DNA of 64,000 bases from Lycorma delicatula (Eukaryota; Arthropoda; Insecta; Hemiptera; Fulgoridae). The stretch is from the NCBI RefSeq assembly GCF_047948215.1, contig NC_134455.1, positions 103,380,495-103,444,494 of the forward strand. Direction: 5' to 3'. A model generated the notes under the pieces. That model saw only the letters and a list, made by a program, of their open reading frames with translations. It made no database searches and had not been told where the DNA came from. Positions within the stretch are counted from its first letter, which is position 1; every line of letters starts with the position of its first letter. Shown in pieces: positions 24,801-37,600 of this stretch. Both the position numbers and the translations under genes were made by a program.

Positions 24801-27800
24801 CCTTCATTAAACTGCTGCACTCACTTTCTAACCATTCACATACTCATCAACCATCACTAATAGCGTTAGTGATGGTTGTAGGCGCCTGTTTTTGTACAGG
24901 GCAGCCACCTAACTAAGCTCCAGTAAAGAAGTAGCTGTCCTGTAGAGTAGCTGGTGGTGCCAGAATTTTTATAATTATTTCAAGGAATTTGAGTAAAAAT
25001 CTTTTCTCAAAATTCACAATTCAATATAATTTTAATATATTTTAAATCAAAACTAATTTTCTCATTTTTCAAAGAAAAAAAAAAGAGGAAATCTGGCAAA
25101 TACTGTACAGTGATCATTAAGTTTACACAACTAATCTTATTAAAATAATTTTCCAGTATAAATTTATTATCCAAAGTAACCGAACGTAATCTTTTAATTT
25201 AAACTGAAAAGAATTGATGAAAATATAGTAATTAAAAAAAATTATTCATTAATTAAAATATTTTCTTTCTTACCTTATATAATGTCTCAACTTTTGAAGG
25301 AATCACATATGTTCTCTTTGATGCTACGAATGGATGCCTACAAAGAACTTTACAGCCTACTTCAGGAGGTGGCTCTACTGAACGCCTCATTATATCAATG
25401 AGTGCATGTCCTATAAAAATAAGAAAATAATCAAACAAAACAACAATATGCATTAAAAATTGTTTACCCTCAATACTACTTGACTTATAAAAATATAAAG
25501 GAAGTATCACAAAGTTCTCCTGGGACTCAATAACCTATTCTACTTGTGAAAATAATGGAAAAAGTTCATATAAACAAATATCCTTAAATGCTTGTGAGTT
25601 ACAGCTAGTGAAAGATCTCGCTTGGATTTCAGCTACCCCAAAGAAATGAGGTTGTACTGAAATTTTTAGGACATTAATTATACGAAATGTAGCACCACAC
25701 ATGTTCCAGTTATGTTTTTTATAATTTATTTTTTCAAGAATGTTTTCCATCACATCATATGTCTCTTTCAAATTAATACCATAACCGATTGGAATCAAAG
25801 GATATTTGTTACCATTGTGTAGTAGAACCACTTTTAAACTATACTTGGACGAATCTATGAAAAGGCACCAGTCCTCAGGTTTATGAACTTGTCCTAAGTG
25901 CAACATAAGCTCAACAATATTTCTGCAATAAACCAAATTATTTTCATCAATAAAGTACTGAGAAAGTCCTTTTTGTCGGTTTCAAAAGCCCAAAATTTTT
26001 GTATTTTTTCAAGTAAATTTCAACCTTGCAGTCTTGATTTTAACAATTTACCTTGAGTTTTTGATAAATTGAAATCCCTAATCAAGTCATTTATTCACTT
26101 GTGATATAAGATGTAGCTTATTAAAAGATAATACAAAATCAAAATCATTGTCGTCTTAAGTAGGATCATATTACATAGATAAATTACCATTTGGCATTAG
26201 TACCAATATAAATAAATAAGGATTGTTATAATTATTAATAATTTTATTTAAAAATAATAACTGGCCTAATGGACCAACACAAAATTCTCATCATAGGTCT
26301 GCAGGAAATGAGAAACACAGACTAGGACACCATGGAGTTTCAAGGATACAGGCTCTATAAAGGTACACTTGGAAAGAGTGATGAAAAATGTCCCACAGTT
26401 TGGAAAAGGCTTTTTAGTCAGCCTCAAAATAATAAAATCCATAGAAAAATCATGTCACAATCCCCAAGAATCTCAATACTCACCCTAAAAGAATCTAATA
26501 AAATTTACACTATAATAAATGGTCATGAACTCACTAATAATAAAAATAACTCTCCAAAAGACCATAATATGAAACAGAACTGGGATCTACTCAAAATGAC
26601 TATAAATAACACCCTCAAAAACCATGTTAAATAATTAATCAGAGACTTCAATTCTCAACTACGCAGAGAAAGAAGATACAACAACATCATCAGAAAATGG
26701 CTCGCCAAAAAGAAAATAAAAATAGACAGAAACTCATCGATCTCTGCAGAAACAACAACCTAATCTTAAAATCCTCATATTTCAAGAGGAAACCTCAAAA
26801 ACTCAAAACATCCCAATTATATTAAAGGAGAATGGCAACTAGACCATGTCTTCATGGACAAACACCACCACATGGACATCTACAATGTTAAAATACTGTG
26901 AGGAGTAAGCTCACATTATTATGTAATCAAAATTAAAATTAAATTTATTCCCCAAAGAAAGCATCAAAACCAACCCCGTAAAACTAACAGAAAAATGGAA
27001 TCTACCAACTAATAAAGAATGAAAATTACCAAAAAGCAACTGAAAAAATAACAATCATGGATAAACTTGAAGATCTAGTCAATAACCTTAATAAAATCAC
27101 AGAAGAATTATACTGAATAAAAATCCTGTAAAAACATCAATGGTGGAATAGTGTGTATGACAACACAGTGGAGAAAATAAATCAAGCGTGGCTATTTCAC
27201 CAATCCCAAAAATCTGAAACATCCTTCCAAGATTTAGTAAACTAAGAAAAGAAACCACCTGAACCCTAAGGAGAAAATAAGATAGCACCCTAAAGACACA
27301 CTAAACTTAACAGAAGAAGTATTAAATAAAACACATTCGAGAGGTTATTACAAAAACTTCAAACATCAGCTACAAAAGTACAAACCCCCAACCCTATTAA
27401 TAAAGAATGAAAACGGTGAATTGGCCCATAACAATAAAACAACACAAAAATCCCAGTTAAATATTTCAACAAATTCTTAAGTTGCAAAGAACTGACAGAA
27501 CTCCTAAACTTCAACACAAACACCCCAGTAACATCATCAGAAAAAATAATAACCCTCCAGTAGTAATGTCTACCAAGCACTGGGTGAGATGAAGAATTAT
27601 AAAGCAGTGGGAGAAGATCCCACTTTTGTAGAGATCTGGAAACATGCAGAAAATCAACAAAAATTGTCCTTCATCAACAGCTGGATCAAAAAATTACCAG
27701 AACAATGGATGACAGCCCTCATCCATCTACTATACAAAAAAGGGGACAAAACAGATCCTAACAATTACTGGGGAATCTCACTTCTAGACATACAAAATTC

Positions 27801-30800
27801 TTTCAATGATCATCCTCAACAGGACCGGTTTACAACACGAGAAAGAACTAGAATGCCAGGAAGATTTGCCCATGGAAGAGCTGTCCAGATCAGATCATGA
27901 GTCTTGAGCTAATAATGGATTACAACAGGAAAAGGAACAGAGACACGGTGATAACATTTACAGATTTCAAGAAAGCTTATGATGCATCCACAGAGAATTC
28001 CTACTAAAAATTCTAACATATCTCGGAATACATACCAAATAAATAAACATGAAAAAACTGATCCTCACAAACACTAATTCGAAGGTAAAATTCAGAGACA
28101 AGCTCTCAGAACCTTTTGAGATCAAAAAAGGACTGTACTAAGATGATGGGCTCTCACCACTATTATTTAACTGTGCTCTAGAACAGGTAATGAGGGAATG
28201 GCTTGAAAAATGCTCACAAAAGTAAAATGAGGCTGAAAAATCAAAACAACTGTCTTGGTTACACTGACAACTTGGCACTGCTAACAAACAAACACCTATG
28301 AAGCTAAATCACAGATATTAAAACTTCAAAACATTGCAAAAAAAAGTGGTCTTAAAATATCATTAAAAAAAATCAGAAATTATGCCCCAAAAACCAACAC
28401 AATTTAAAGAAGTAACCATAAATGGTAATAAAATCAAAATAGTAACCAAATTTAAATTCCTGGGAGAAATAATAACTAACAACCTAAAAAAAAAACCTTG
28501 ATCCAAATAAGAAGAAAAACAAACTAGCTAAATTTCATAAATTAATCTGATACATTTACAATAAAAAATGCCTATCAATAAACACAAAATAAGACACAAC
28601 ACAGTTATAAAACCAGAAGCCACTTATGCAGCAGAAACACTTCCACTTAAATGAACAATCAAAGATAGAGTCCAAAAATTGAAAGACGAATTGGAAGAAC
28701 CTGCATCAGTAAAAAATACCAGAAAGATGGGCAGTGGTGGATTGTGCCGAACAAAGTCTTGTACAAAGAGTTAGAACCCATCACATACATGTGTAAGAGC
28801 AGACTAGGATTCTTTGGACATATCATAAGGATGCAAGATTCAAGAATTCTTGAACAGCTAGTACAGTACAATCTCAACTTGAAAAATACAAAGACAGAAT
28901 GTAGATGGATCAGAGAATAAGAAAGGGGATCTGAAGGAAATTGGCCTTACACCAGAAAACACCACATATAAGATAAAATTAAATTTTTTAAAATCAAGAA
29001 CAAAAACACTCGCATCAAACTCACAAGAAAAAATTCACAATATGACATTTTCAACACTAGAAAGGGGCACAAAGATTGGAATGTATGAAAAATTACTGGG
29101 AGGACCGTAAGGCCCAATTAGTCCCATTGAAGAGACTTGGGTAATGAACTGACTAAAGTGATTCTATGTGATCATAAAAGATAATAATAATAATAATAAA
29201 AAAAAGGTTGTTTTTGACTGCAAAATGTTCCTACCCCAATGAAGAATCCCTTTTCTACCAAATAAAAATCTGATAATACATTACATCTGAAGAGTAATGT
29301 GATACATGGTACTATCAATTATAAACCAAACTATACTGTACGAGTTGTTGACTGCATGATCTGCAATTAAAAAAAAAGAAAGAAGAAAATAAAGATAAAG
29401 TGAGTGAATGTATAAAAAATTAATTAAATATATTCTCTTTAAATATGGGAAATTACAGCAATACATAAACCATACTAAAAGTTCTTTCTGAAAAATTATT
29501 GTATTGGATATTAGATCATTTACATTATCAGAGATAACTAAACTTGACAAACTAGATTTCATCACATATGAAAGTATACCCAGGGAATCAAGGGATGGAT
29601 CATATTTTAGTATGTTAATAACAGTTTATAGCAAAATAAAAAAGCAAAATGTTAGAAATCTTAGCTCCTTCCTGAATATCCTAACCTTCATAAATATTTA
29701 TATCTTCTATAACCAAAAATTGTTATAATTTCAATTTTTTTTTTATGTAACTGCTTATATGCAATATTCATACACTTAAATTCAAACCTTTACACATTTA
29801 AAGGATAAGCACAGGGCTTAAAGTTCATTATTTTTTTACACATGTATATGTAGTCCTACCTCACTTATTAGGTCAATGCATTGCTTAGAAACACGATAAA
29901 AACAAAATTATACATGACGAAACATTAGGGAAATACAAAGGTATCTAATATGCCCATCCCCCCAAAAAAGAATACAAAATGCGAACAACATAAATTAAAT
30001 ATAGAATTTTATGCAAAGGTACAATGAAAGGTAGCATCTATGTAGTTGTTTGCATAATTGATTATGCATAAAAACCAGTTTATACAACTGGTTTTTATAA
30101 GTTTTGTTAAACAGCCTTTGGAAAAATACTACTGAATTAAAATTGCTTTGTGCAACAAGCAACAGGATAGAATACATGTTGATGACAAACATTCATTATA
30201 CTTTATGGGAGAATTTTATGAAATTTACCACAGTATTACTTTTGTTTTCACTAACCTATAAACAAAACTTGATTACTCAATTGTAAAACCCAAATAAAGC
30301 TTTTAAAAATTATACATATGTATATCCACATAAAATTACATCTGCAATCAACAAATCGTGAAAGGCAAAGTAATACTATAGTATGCAAATAATACATAAA
30401 ATTTTGCTCTATTTACAGGAAATAAATCCATTTGTACCAGTGTACGATAATATATTTATAACTTAATTACTGTGTGGTATTTTAAAATCTGGTATTTAAC
30501 TGCTTCCTTATATCTTAGGTTGTTTATTATAATCTACAACAAAGACATATGTCCACAATTATTATAATGAAGAAGAGATGACTGAAGCATGTAAAAATAT
30601 CAGAACCTTATTAAAAACTGAACCCGAGACAAATAAATTAAAACGTTATCAGCTATTTATGTAAGTATTTAAATTATCACAAAGCAATGGAACTTAGAAA
30701 AAATTATACGTTTACAGTATTTAAAATGGATATTTATTTAAAAAAACTTTATTATTTTTTTTATCTTCATTCAAAACCAAAGTTTGAAATTACAATGAAA

Positions 30801-31650
30801 GTCGTAAGATTTAATTTAGGATAATATTAGCAATACCAGAAATGAAACTTAGTTATAAACATATTATTATAATTATTATTAGAAAGGTAATAAGTGCTTA
30901 ATTTTTTTTATACAGTTCCTTATTTAAAGAAATTCAATGTAACATTAACATAAAATAGTGTTTATTCAAATATTATGATTCACTGAAACATAATTATATT
31001 ATAACTCGCTTAAAAATAATGTAATTATGCTTCTAATAATCATTATTGAAAGAGCAAAAATAGTATTAAACATTTCTTTTAAAGTTAAGATAAACAAAGT
31101 ACCTTGATATGGCATTTAGTTATAAGTGCCATACACTTAGTTATAAGTGTACTTTTTATATAGTTACTTATGTAATTATTTTTCTAAAAAAAAAAAATTC
31201 TGGGGTAGAAAAATACACATGTGGCAAGTATACTTACTGCACAATAGATTAATATATAATTATTTTTTGTTCTAAGTATCTACTCCAACAGGGATATGCA
31301 TGCAAGTATTTATCAATTCCAAAAATAAACATATGCAAGTGTTACTGGTTACTTTCAGGTAACAAAACAAAATAAAACATTTTAATATGGAAAGGAGTGT
31401 ATAATTTAAATTCTATTAATGCAAACCTAGTACAGAATATTGAGATAAGACATTATCTTACATACTTTCACAGGATCTGCATCCTCAGTCATAACTGAAA
31501 TATTTAATTAAGCTGCATATTAAAGTGGTTTTCAATTTTTAATATGTAGTTTAATTAACTATTTTAATCATGACTGCGTATGCGAGATCTCATAAAAGTA
31601 ATTTCATGAAAAAATTAAGGTAAGATGGTGGTAATATTAATTTCAGTAAA

Positions 31651-31684
<34 letters not shown>

Positions 31685-34600
31685 CTAATCATTCTGTAAC
31701 AGCAAACATGTTATTGGATGTAACATTGTAAAAAATACAATAGAAATATATTTAACTGTGGGTAATACTTTAAATAACTTCAGAATCATTATAAAACATG
31801 CAGAAGATTAAAAATATAAACAATCATGAAAGAAAATGTAAAACTGGTAATCCAATAAAAAATACAATGTTTTCAATAATACACAATGTTTGGTTGCTTT
31901 CTTTTCATAAGAGAATATTTACAAACAGCTTCTCTCTTCAAGAAGAGCAACAATTATGAACCTTTTAAGAGCAACCTTTTATAAACTAAAAACTGTATTC
32001 TTTTCAAGCACAACAAATTTAAATATAAAATTCTAATTTTCAACTATTTAGCTTTTAAGATTCAGCATAAATATTAATCTAAAACTTATAAATTAATATT
32101 TATAAAACATAATAATATTAACACAATTATTAACAACAAGACTTACAATATTAATTTTCAGTTTCGAAAGTTTCAAAATTATTTTATCATAAATTTAAAT
32201 AACATTATCCCACTTACAATACTTTAAAGTTAATTGTCCCACTAGTTAAAGAATATGTTAAATTCTAGAAGTTAATAACTTCTATTATTTACTGTTTCAC
32301 TTATTACCTATTTATTTATTTTTCTTAATGGCAGAAATATTCATTAGCCTAGTGTATTCATGAATAATTCTTTCCTATGAATAATAAAATTTGTTCTCTT
32401 TTAATTTTAGCTATCAAATATTTAACAAAAATATAAATCCAATTTTAGATTCATCACCATTTATGTTGGGTGCAGCAAATGGATGAAATATCATAAACTA
32501 CTCCTACTGGTCTACTCCTACAGGGGTCAGGATGACAATTTAAGATTATTTAAATCTGTTCAAATATTTAAAAATACATCGTTTTCTCTAAGCAAACATT
32601 AAATAAGCAGTATAAAAGGTCTGTTCAGAAAATAACTGAACTTATTTTTTTAATCTTCATTATTAATTTTACAGATTATTGATCCTTCTCCCCTTCAAAG
32701 TACTCTCCTCCCCTATTCACGTACTTTTCCCAGTGGTGTTTCCACTTTGCAAAACAGTCCTGGAAAGCTTCATTTGAAATGACCTTTAAGGTCTGTGACG
32801 AATTTGCTTTTATGTTATCAATAGTTGCAAAACAGCATCCTTTAATCAGCATTTTTAATTTGGAAATACGAAAAAAATTGCAAGGTCTGATGAACAGGAG
32901 GCTGAGGGAGGAGGACATCATCTGATTTTTGGCACAAAAAAATAAATTGACAAAGCTGAGTGTGACCGCATTGTTGTGGTGAAGACCAGAGTTGTCTCGC
33001 CACAACTCTGTCTTGCTTTGTAGATTTTTTCATGTCGTAAAATGCCTTGATAGTATGCACGGTTCACAGATTCACCTTGAAGCAAAAATTCAAAATACAC
33101 AATTCCATTAAAATTGAAAAAGAAGAGAGTATTATTTTGACACTGAGTTGAGACTGATGTACTTTCTTGCAGTGTGGAGATCCTTTGCTAACCCATTGTG
33201 ATGATTGAACTTTTGTCTCAATGTCGCCTTAAACCCAGCTTTCGTATTCTGTTATGTACCTATGTATGAAAGTTGCATCATCATTGGCTTGTTCAAAAAG
33301 TTGCAGGCAAATGTCCACTGGACATTCTATCTGTTGTTCGGTCATCAAATGAGCAAAAAACTTTGCTGTAAGTTAACACATGTTCAATTTTATAGTCAAA
33401 ATGTGGTAGCATGAACCAACTGAGATGCTAACCTTTTCTACATGTTCTCTGAGAGTCAATCTACGATTTGCATGCACCAGATCATTGATTTTCTGAACAT
33501 GGGTGTCATTAGTTGAAGTCAAGGGCCTTCCTGCTGAGGGTTATCTTCAATTGACTGATTCACCTTTAAATTATGAAAACCATTTGTAAAATTGCGTACG
33601 GCCCAGAGGTTTCATCTCCATAATCTTGTTTCAAACATTTCTGTGAAAGTTTTCTCCAGTTTCACGTAAAATTTTACCTTGTATCTCTGCTCCTGAAAAT
33701 TACACATTACAAAAATTGCTGCTAACACTTAAACACACTGCAATTAAGTAACAATAACATGGAAACTAAACAAGTTATCAACAATCCAAGAACATGTGGT
33801 TATAGAGGAGGTTATGTGGAACACAATCCTGCCAACCTCATGTCGCTAAATATCTCCGATCTCCGTTGGTGTGTAATTAAAAATGTTTGGTTATTTTCTA
33901 TACAGACCTTGTAATCTGCAAATCCAAAAATTGAGATAAAAGACAACAAATCTTATTTTAACATTAGATTAAAGTTCAATTAATATAAGACAAAATTAAT
34001 TCTATTTGTTGCACGACATACCATCTGCACCATACAAACGATAGGCATCCTTCCGACCAGGCATAGTCATTTTGCCAACATCCTGACTTAGTTTGATACG
34101 AGGTAAATCATTAACTTCAACCAATTTGTAAACGCAACCAAGAGCGGGTTGTCTCTGACATGTAACTAAAACAAACATTACCACAAATATTAAAATTAAA
34201 GATAGTAAACGGTTATTTCAGACAGTGTAACATAAAAATAAAAGTTTATTCTTTTTTAATTTTATTGGGTTGCTTTGTCTTAACTGCAATAGGTGACTAC
34301 TTTTTTAATTGTGTCTATTATATTCTACACTGGGACATTGGGAGGAACTGTCATATTCTAATGTACGCTGGTGTAGTACAATATACTACTGTTTCATTTG
34401 CAGCTTTTGCTTTAGTCATACTAAAATGATCTCACAAAAATAAAAACTTTACTATTTAATTTCATATTTTATCCAATAAAGATACAATAGCAAGAAGAGA
34501 GAATTGTTGATTTCCACTACTATATACCAATCATCCATGAAGGAACACCTACGTAAAATTTTAATTTTTACAGAGACCAATTTGCTTTGAAGAGAAACAG

Positions 34601-37600
34601 GAGTACAAACAATAGATTTCCCCTTCATAAAGGGGAATCCCCATTTAAGTTGGTCATAGAAAATTATAAAAAGAATTACTGTTTGTTGATTACGTTTGAG
34701 CAACTTTATGAGGAACAAACTGGCTAATTATGGTGTTAAGGTTTTTTCACCTGCAGATAGACATTCATACAGTCTATGTTTAACAAGAAAATATACCTCT
34801 GAATTCAACCTAAAAGTTCATTTAAAATTAAACAGACTCCTTTTTGAGTTGTTACATAACTATTTTCATATAGAACATAACATAAATAAATGCAGACATG
34901 TAAGCACATCACTTACACAAGAATTATTGGAATAACAAAATTTAAGAACAGTTCAAATAAAAAAAACTTAATAAAAAAAAAGAATTACTAGCATGTTTTA
35001 TAAGGAGCCCTGGCTGGATAAGAAGAAAAGGCATAATTTTTGATTTTGGTAAGATCATTCTATGCTTGTTTTGTACATGGAAAGAAAATAAAAATTGTTA
35101 TAATTACACCAATAAATGCACCAAACAGCAGTGACTGATACTGAACAGTACACAATAGATTTTTTGGATGCACAATGAAACCTAACGTAATTGTATTTTT
35201 CATAAATTTATCAGTAAAAATTATGGTAAACTTGAAAATGAAGAAAGTCCTGAAAATTTATAAGATTACAAAAAATGTTCAAAGTTAATTGCAACAAAAT
35301 AAATTATTTCCTAAATGAACTGTATACAAATTACCAAAAATATTTTTCTACGTTTATTTTTTCACTATAATCTGAGAAGTACATTTTTTTATTTATTACA
35401 AAATAATGTAAAACAAAAAGTATATACACGTACATATTTAAAATGAACAATTAAAGAATATACAGGTATAACTTCTTAATAAAAATAAAAAAATAATTTT
35501 TTTTTGTCTTCAGTCATTTGACTGGTTTGATGCAGCTCTCCAAGATTCCCTATCTAATGCCAGTCGTTTCATTTCGGTATACCTCCTATATCCTACATAC
35601 CTAACAATTTGTTTTACATATTCCAAACATTGCCTGCCTGCACAATTTTACCCTTCTACCTGTCCCTCCAATATTAAAGCAACTATTCCAGGATGCCTTA
35701 ATGTGTGGCCTACAAAGTCTGTCTCTTCATTTAACTATAATTTTCCAAATGCTTCTTTCTTCATCAATTTTCCGAAACACCTATTCTTTTGTCACTTTAT
35801 CCACCCATCTGATTTTTAACATTCTCCTACACCATTACATTTCAAAATCTTCTAGTTGTTTCTTCTCAGGTACTCCAACTGTCCAAGTTTCACTTCCTTA
35901 TAAAGCTAATAATAACAAAATTCTTCTACCTCTGTAATCTTTTCTCTTCCTACTTTTATATTCTTATGTTCTTTGACTACTACTGTTGCTGTTTGGTTCC
36001 TGTAAAAGTCTATAAATGCAAAGTATGTTGGTTTGTTTCTCTTTAATCTTCCTTCTACTATTAATCTGAGCGCTAAAGTTGCTTCCCTTGTCCCTATACT
36101 TTTCCTGAAACTAAACAGGTCTTCTACTAACACTTCTTCCACTCTCCTCTCAATTCTTCTGTACAGAATTCTAGTTAAGATTTTTTATTTTCTAGTTACG
36201 CTAATTGTTTTGTATTCTTCACATTTATCTGCTCCTGCTTTCTTTGGTATCATGACATTACTTTTTTGAAATCTGATGGAACTTCCCCTTTTTCATAAAT
36301 ATTACATACCAGTTTGTATAATCTATTTATCGCTTCCTCACCTGCACTGCGCAGTAATTTAGCAGGTATTCTGTCTATTCTGGGAGCCTTTCTGCCATTC
36401 AAATCTTTTAATGCTCTCTTAGATTCAGCTCTCAATACTGTTTCTCCCCTTTCATCTTCTTCCTCTATAACACCACTTTCTAATTCATTTTTCCATATAA
36501 CTCTTCAATATATTCCACCCACCTACCAACCTTTGCTTTCGTATTATAAATCGGCGTACTATCTTTGTTTACCACATTATTAGATTTTAATTTATATATC
36601 ACATAGTTTTCCTTAACTTTCCTGTATGCTCCGTCTATTTTACCAATGATCATTTCTCTTTCTATTTCTGAACACTTTTCTTTAATCCACTCTTCTTTTG
36701 CTGGTTTGCATTTCCTGTTTACAGTATTTCTTAATTGTCAATAGTTCCTTTTACTTTCTTCATCACTAGCATTCTTACATTTTCTACGTTCATCCAGAAG
36801 CTGCAATATATCCTCTGAAATCCAAGGTTTTCTTCCAGTTCTCTTTGTTCCGCCTAGGTTCGCTTCTGCTGATTTAAGAATTTCCTTTTTAACATTCTTC
36901 CACTCTTCTTCTACAACTTCTATCTTATCTTTTTTACTCAGAACTCTTGCAATCCTCAAAAATCTTCTTTACCTCCTCTTCCTCAAGCTTCACTAAATTC
37001 CACAGATTCAAGACACCTTTTTATCAGGTTTTTAAATCCCAATCTACATTTAATTATCACTAAATAATGGTCGCTATCAATGTCTGCTCCAAGAAAAGCT
37101 TTGCAGTCAATGAGTTGATTTCTAAATCTTTACTTAACGATGATATAATCTATCTGATACCTTGCAGTATCACTTGGCTTTTTCCATGTGTATATTCTTC
37201 TATTATGATTTTTAAACTGGGTGTTGGTAATTACTAAATTATACTTCGTGCAAAATTCTATAAGTTGGTTTTCCCTTTCATTCATTTTGCCCAGCCCATA
37301 TTCACCCACAATATTTCCTTCCTTGCCTTTTCCAATGCTAGCATTCCAATCTCCAACTACTATTAAATTTTCATCCCCTTTTACGTGTTTAATTGCTTCA
37401 TCAATATCTTCATAAACACACTCTACCTTATCATCATCATGGGCACTTGTAGGCATACAGAAGTTAACGATCGTTGTCAGCTTAGGTTTTTATTTTATCC
37501 TTATTACAATGATTCTGCCACTATGCATTTTGAAATACTTTACTCTCTTTCCTATCTTCTTGTTCATTATGAAACCTACTCCTGCCTGTCCTTTATTTGA

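Larger units (their letters stand above)
29201..32614 (-). other. NAPRT intron, no gene recognised
   Basis: A+T-rich intronic DNA with an (AT)n run at 31,654-31,680 and a perfect hairpin at 30,068-30,098. Short frames here lack recognisable motifs. Confidence 0.4.
32615..33911 (-). mobile_element. Mariner element with terminal repeats, inactive
   Basis: The 1,297-bp element has inverted ends. AAAGGTCTGTTCAGAAAATA on the left matches CAAGGTCTGTATAGAAAATA read inward from the right. Each end is bounded by TA, the mariner target duplication. The length is that of a full mariner (about 1.3 kb). The minus strand encodes a broken transposase. It lies within a NAPRT intron, in the gene's orientation. 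Confidence 0.88.

Noticed and set aside
36033..36583. Plus-strand frames rich in Leu, Ser and Pro
   Set aside because: Antisense shadows of the minus-strand LINE; the minus frames carry the endonuclease and RT motifs.
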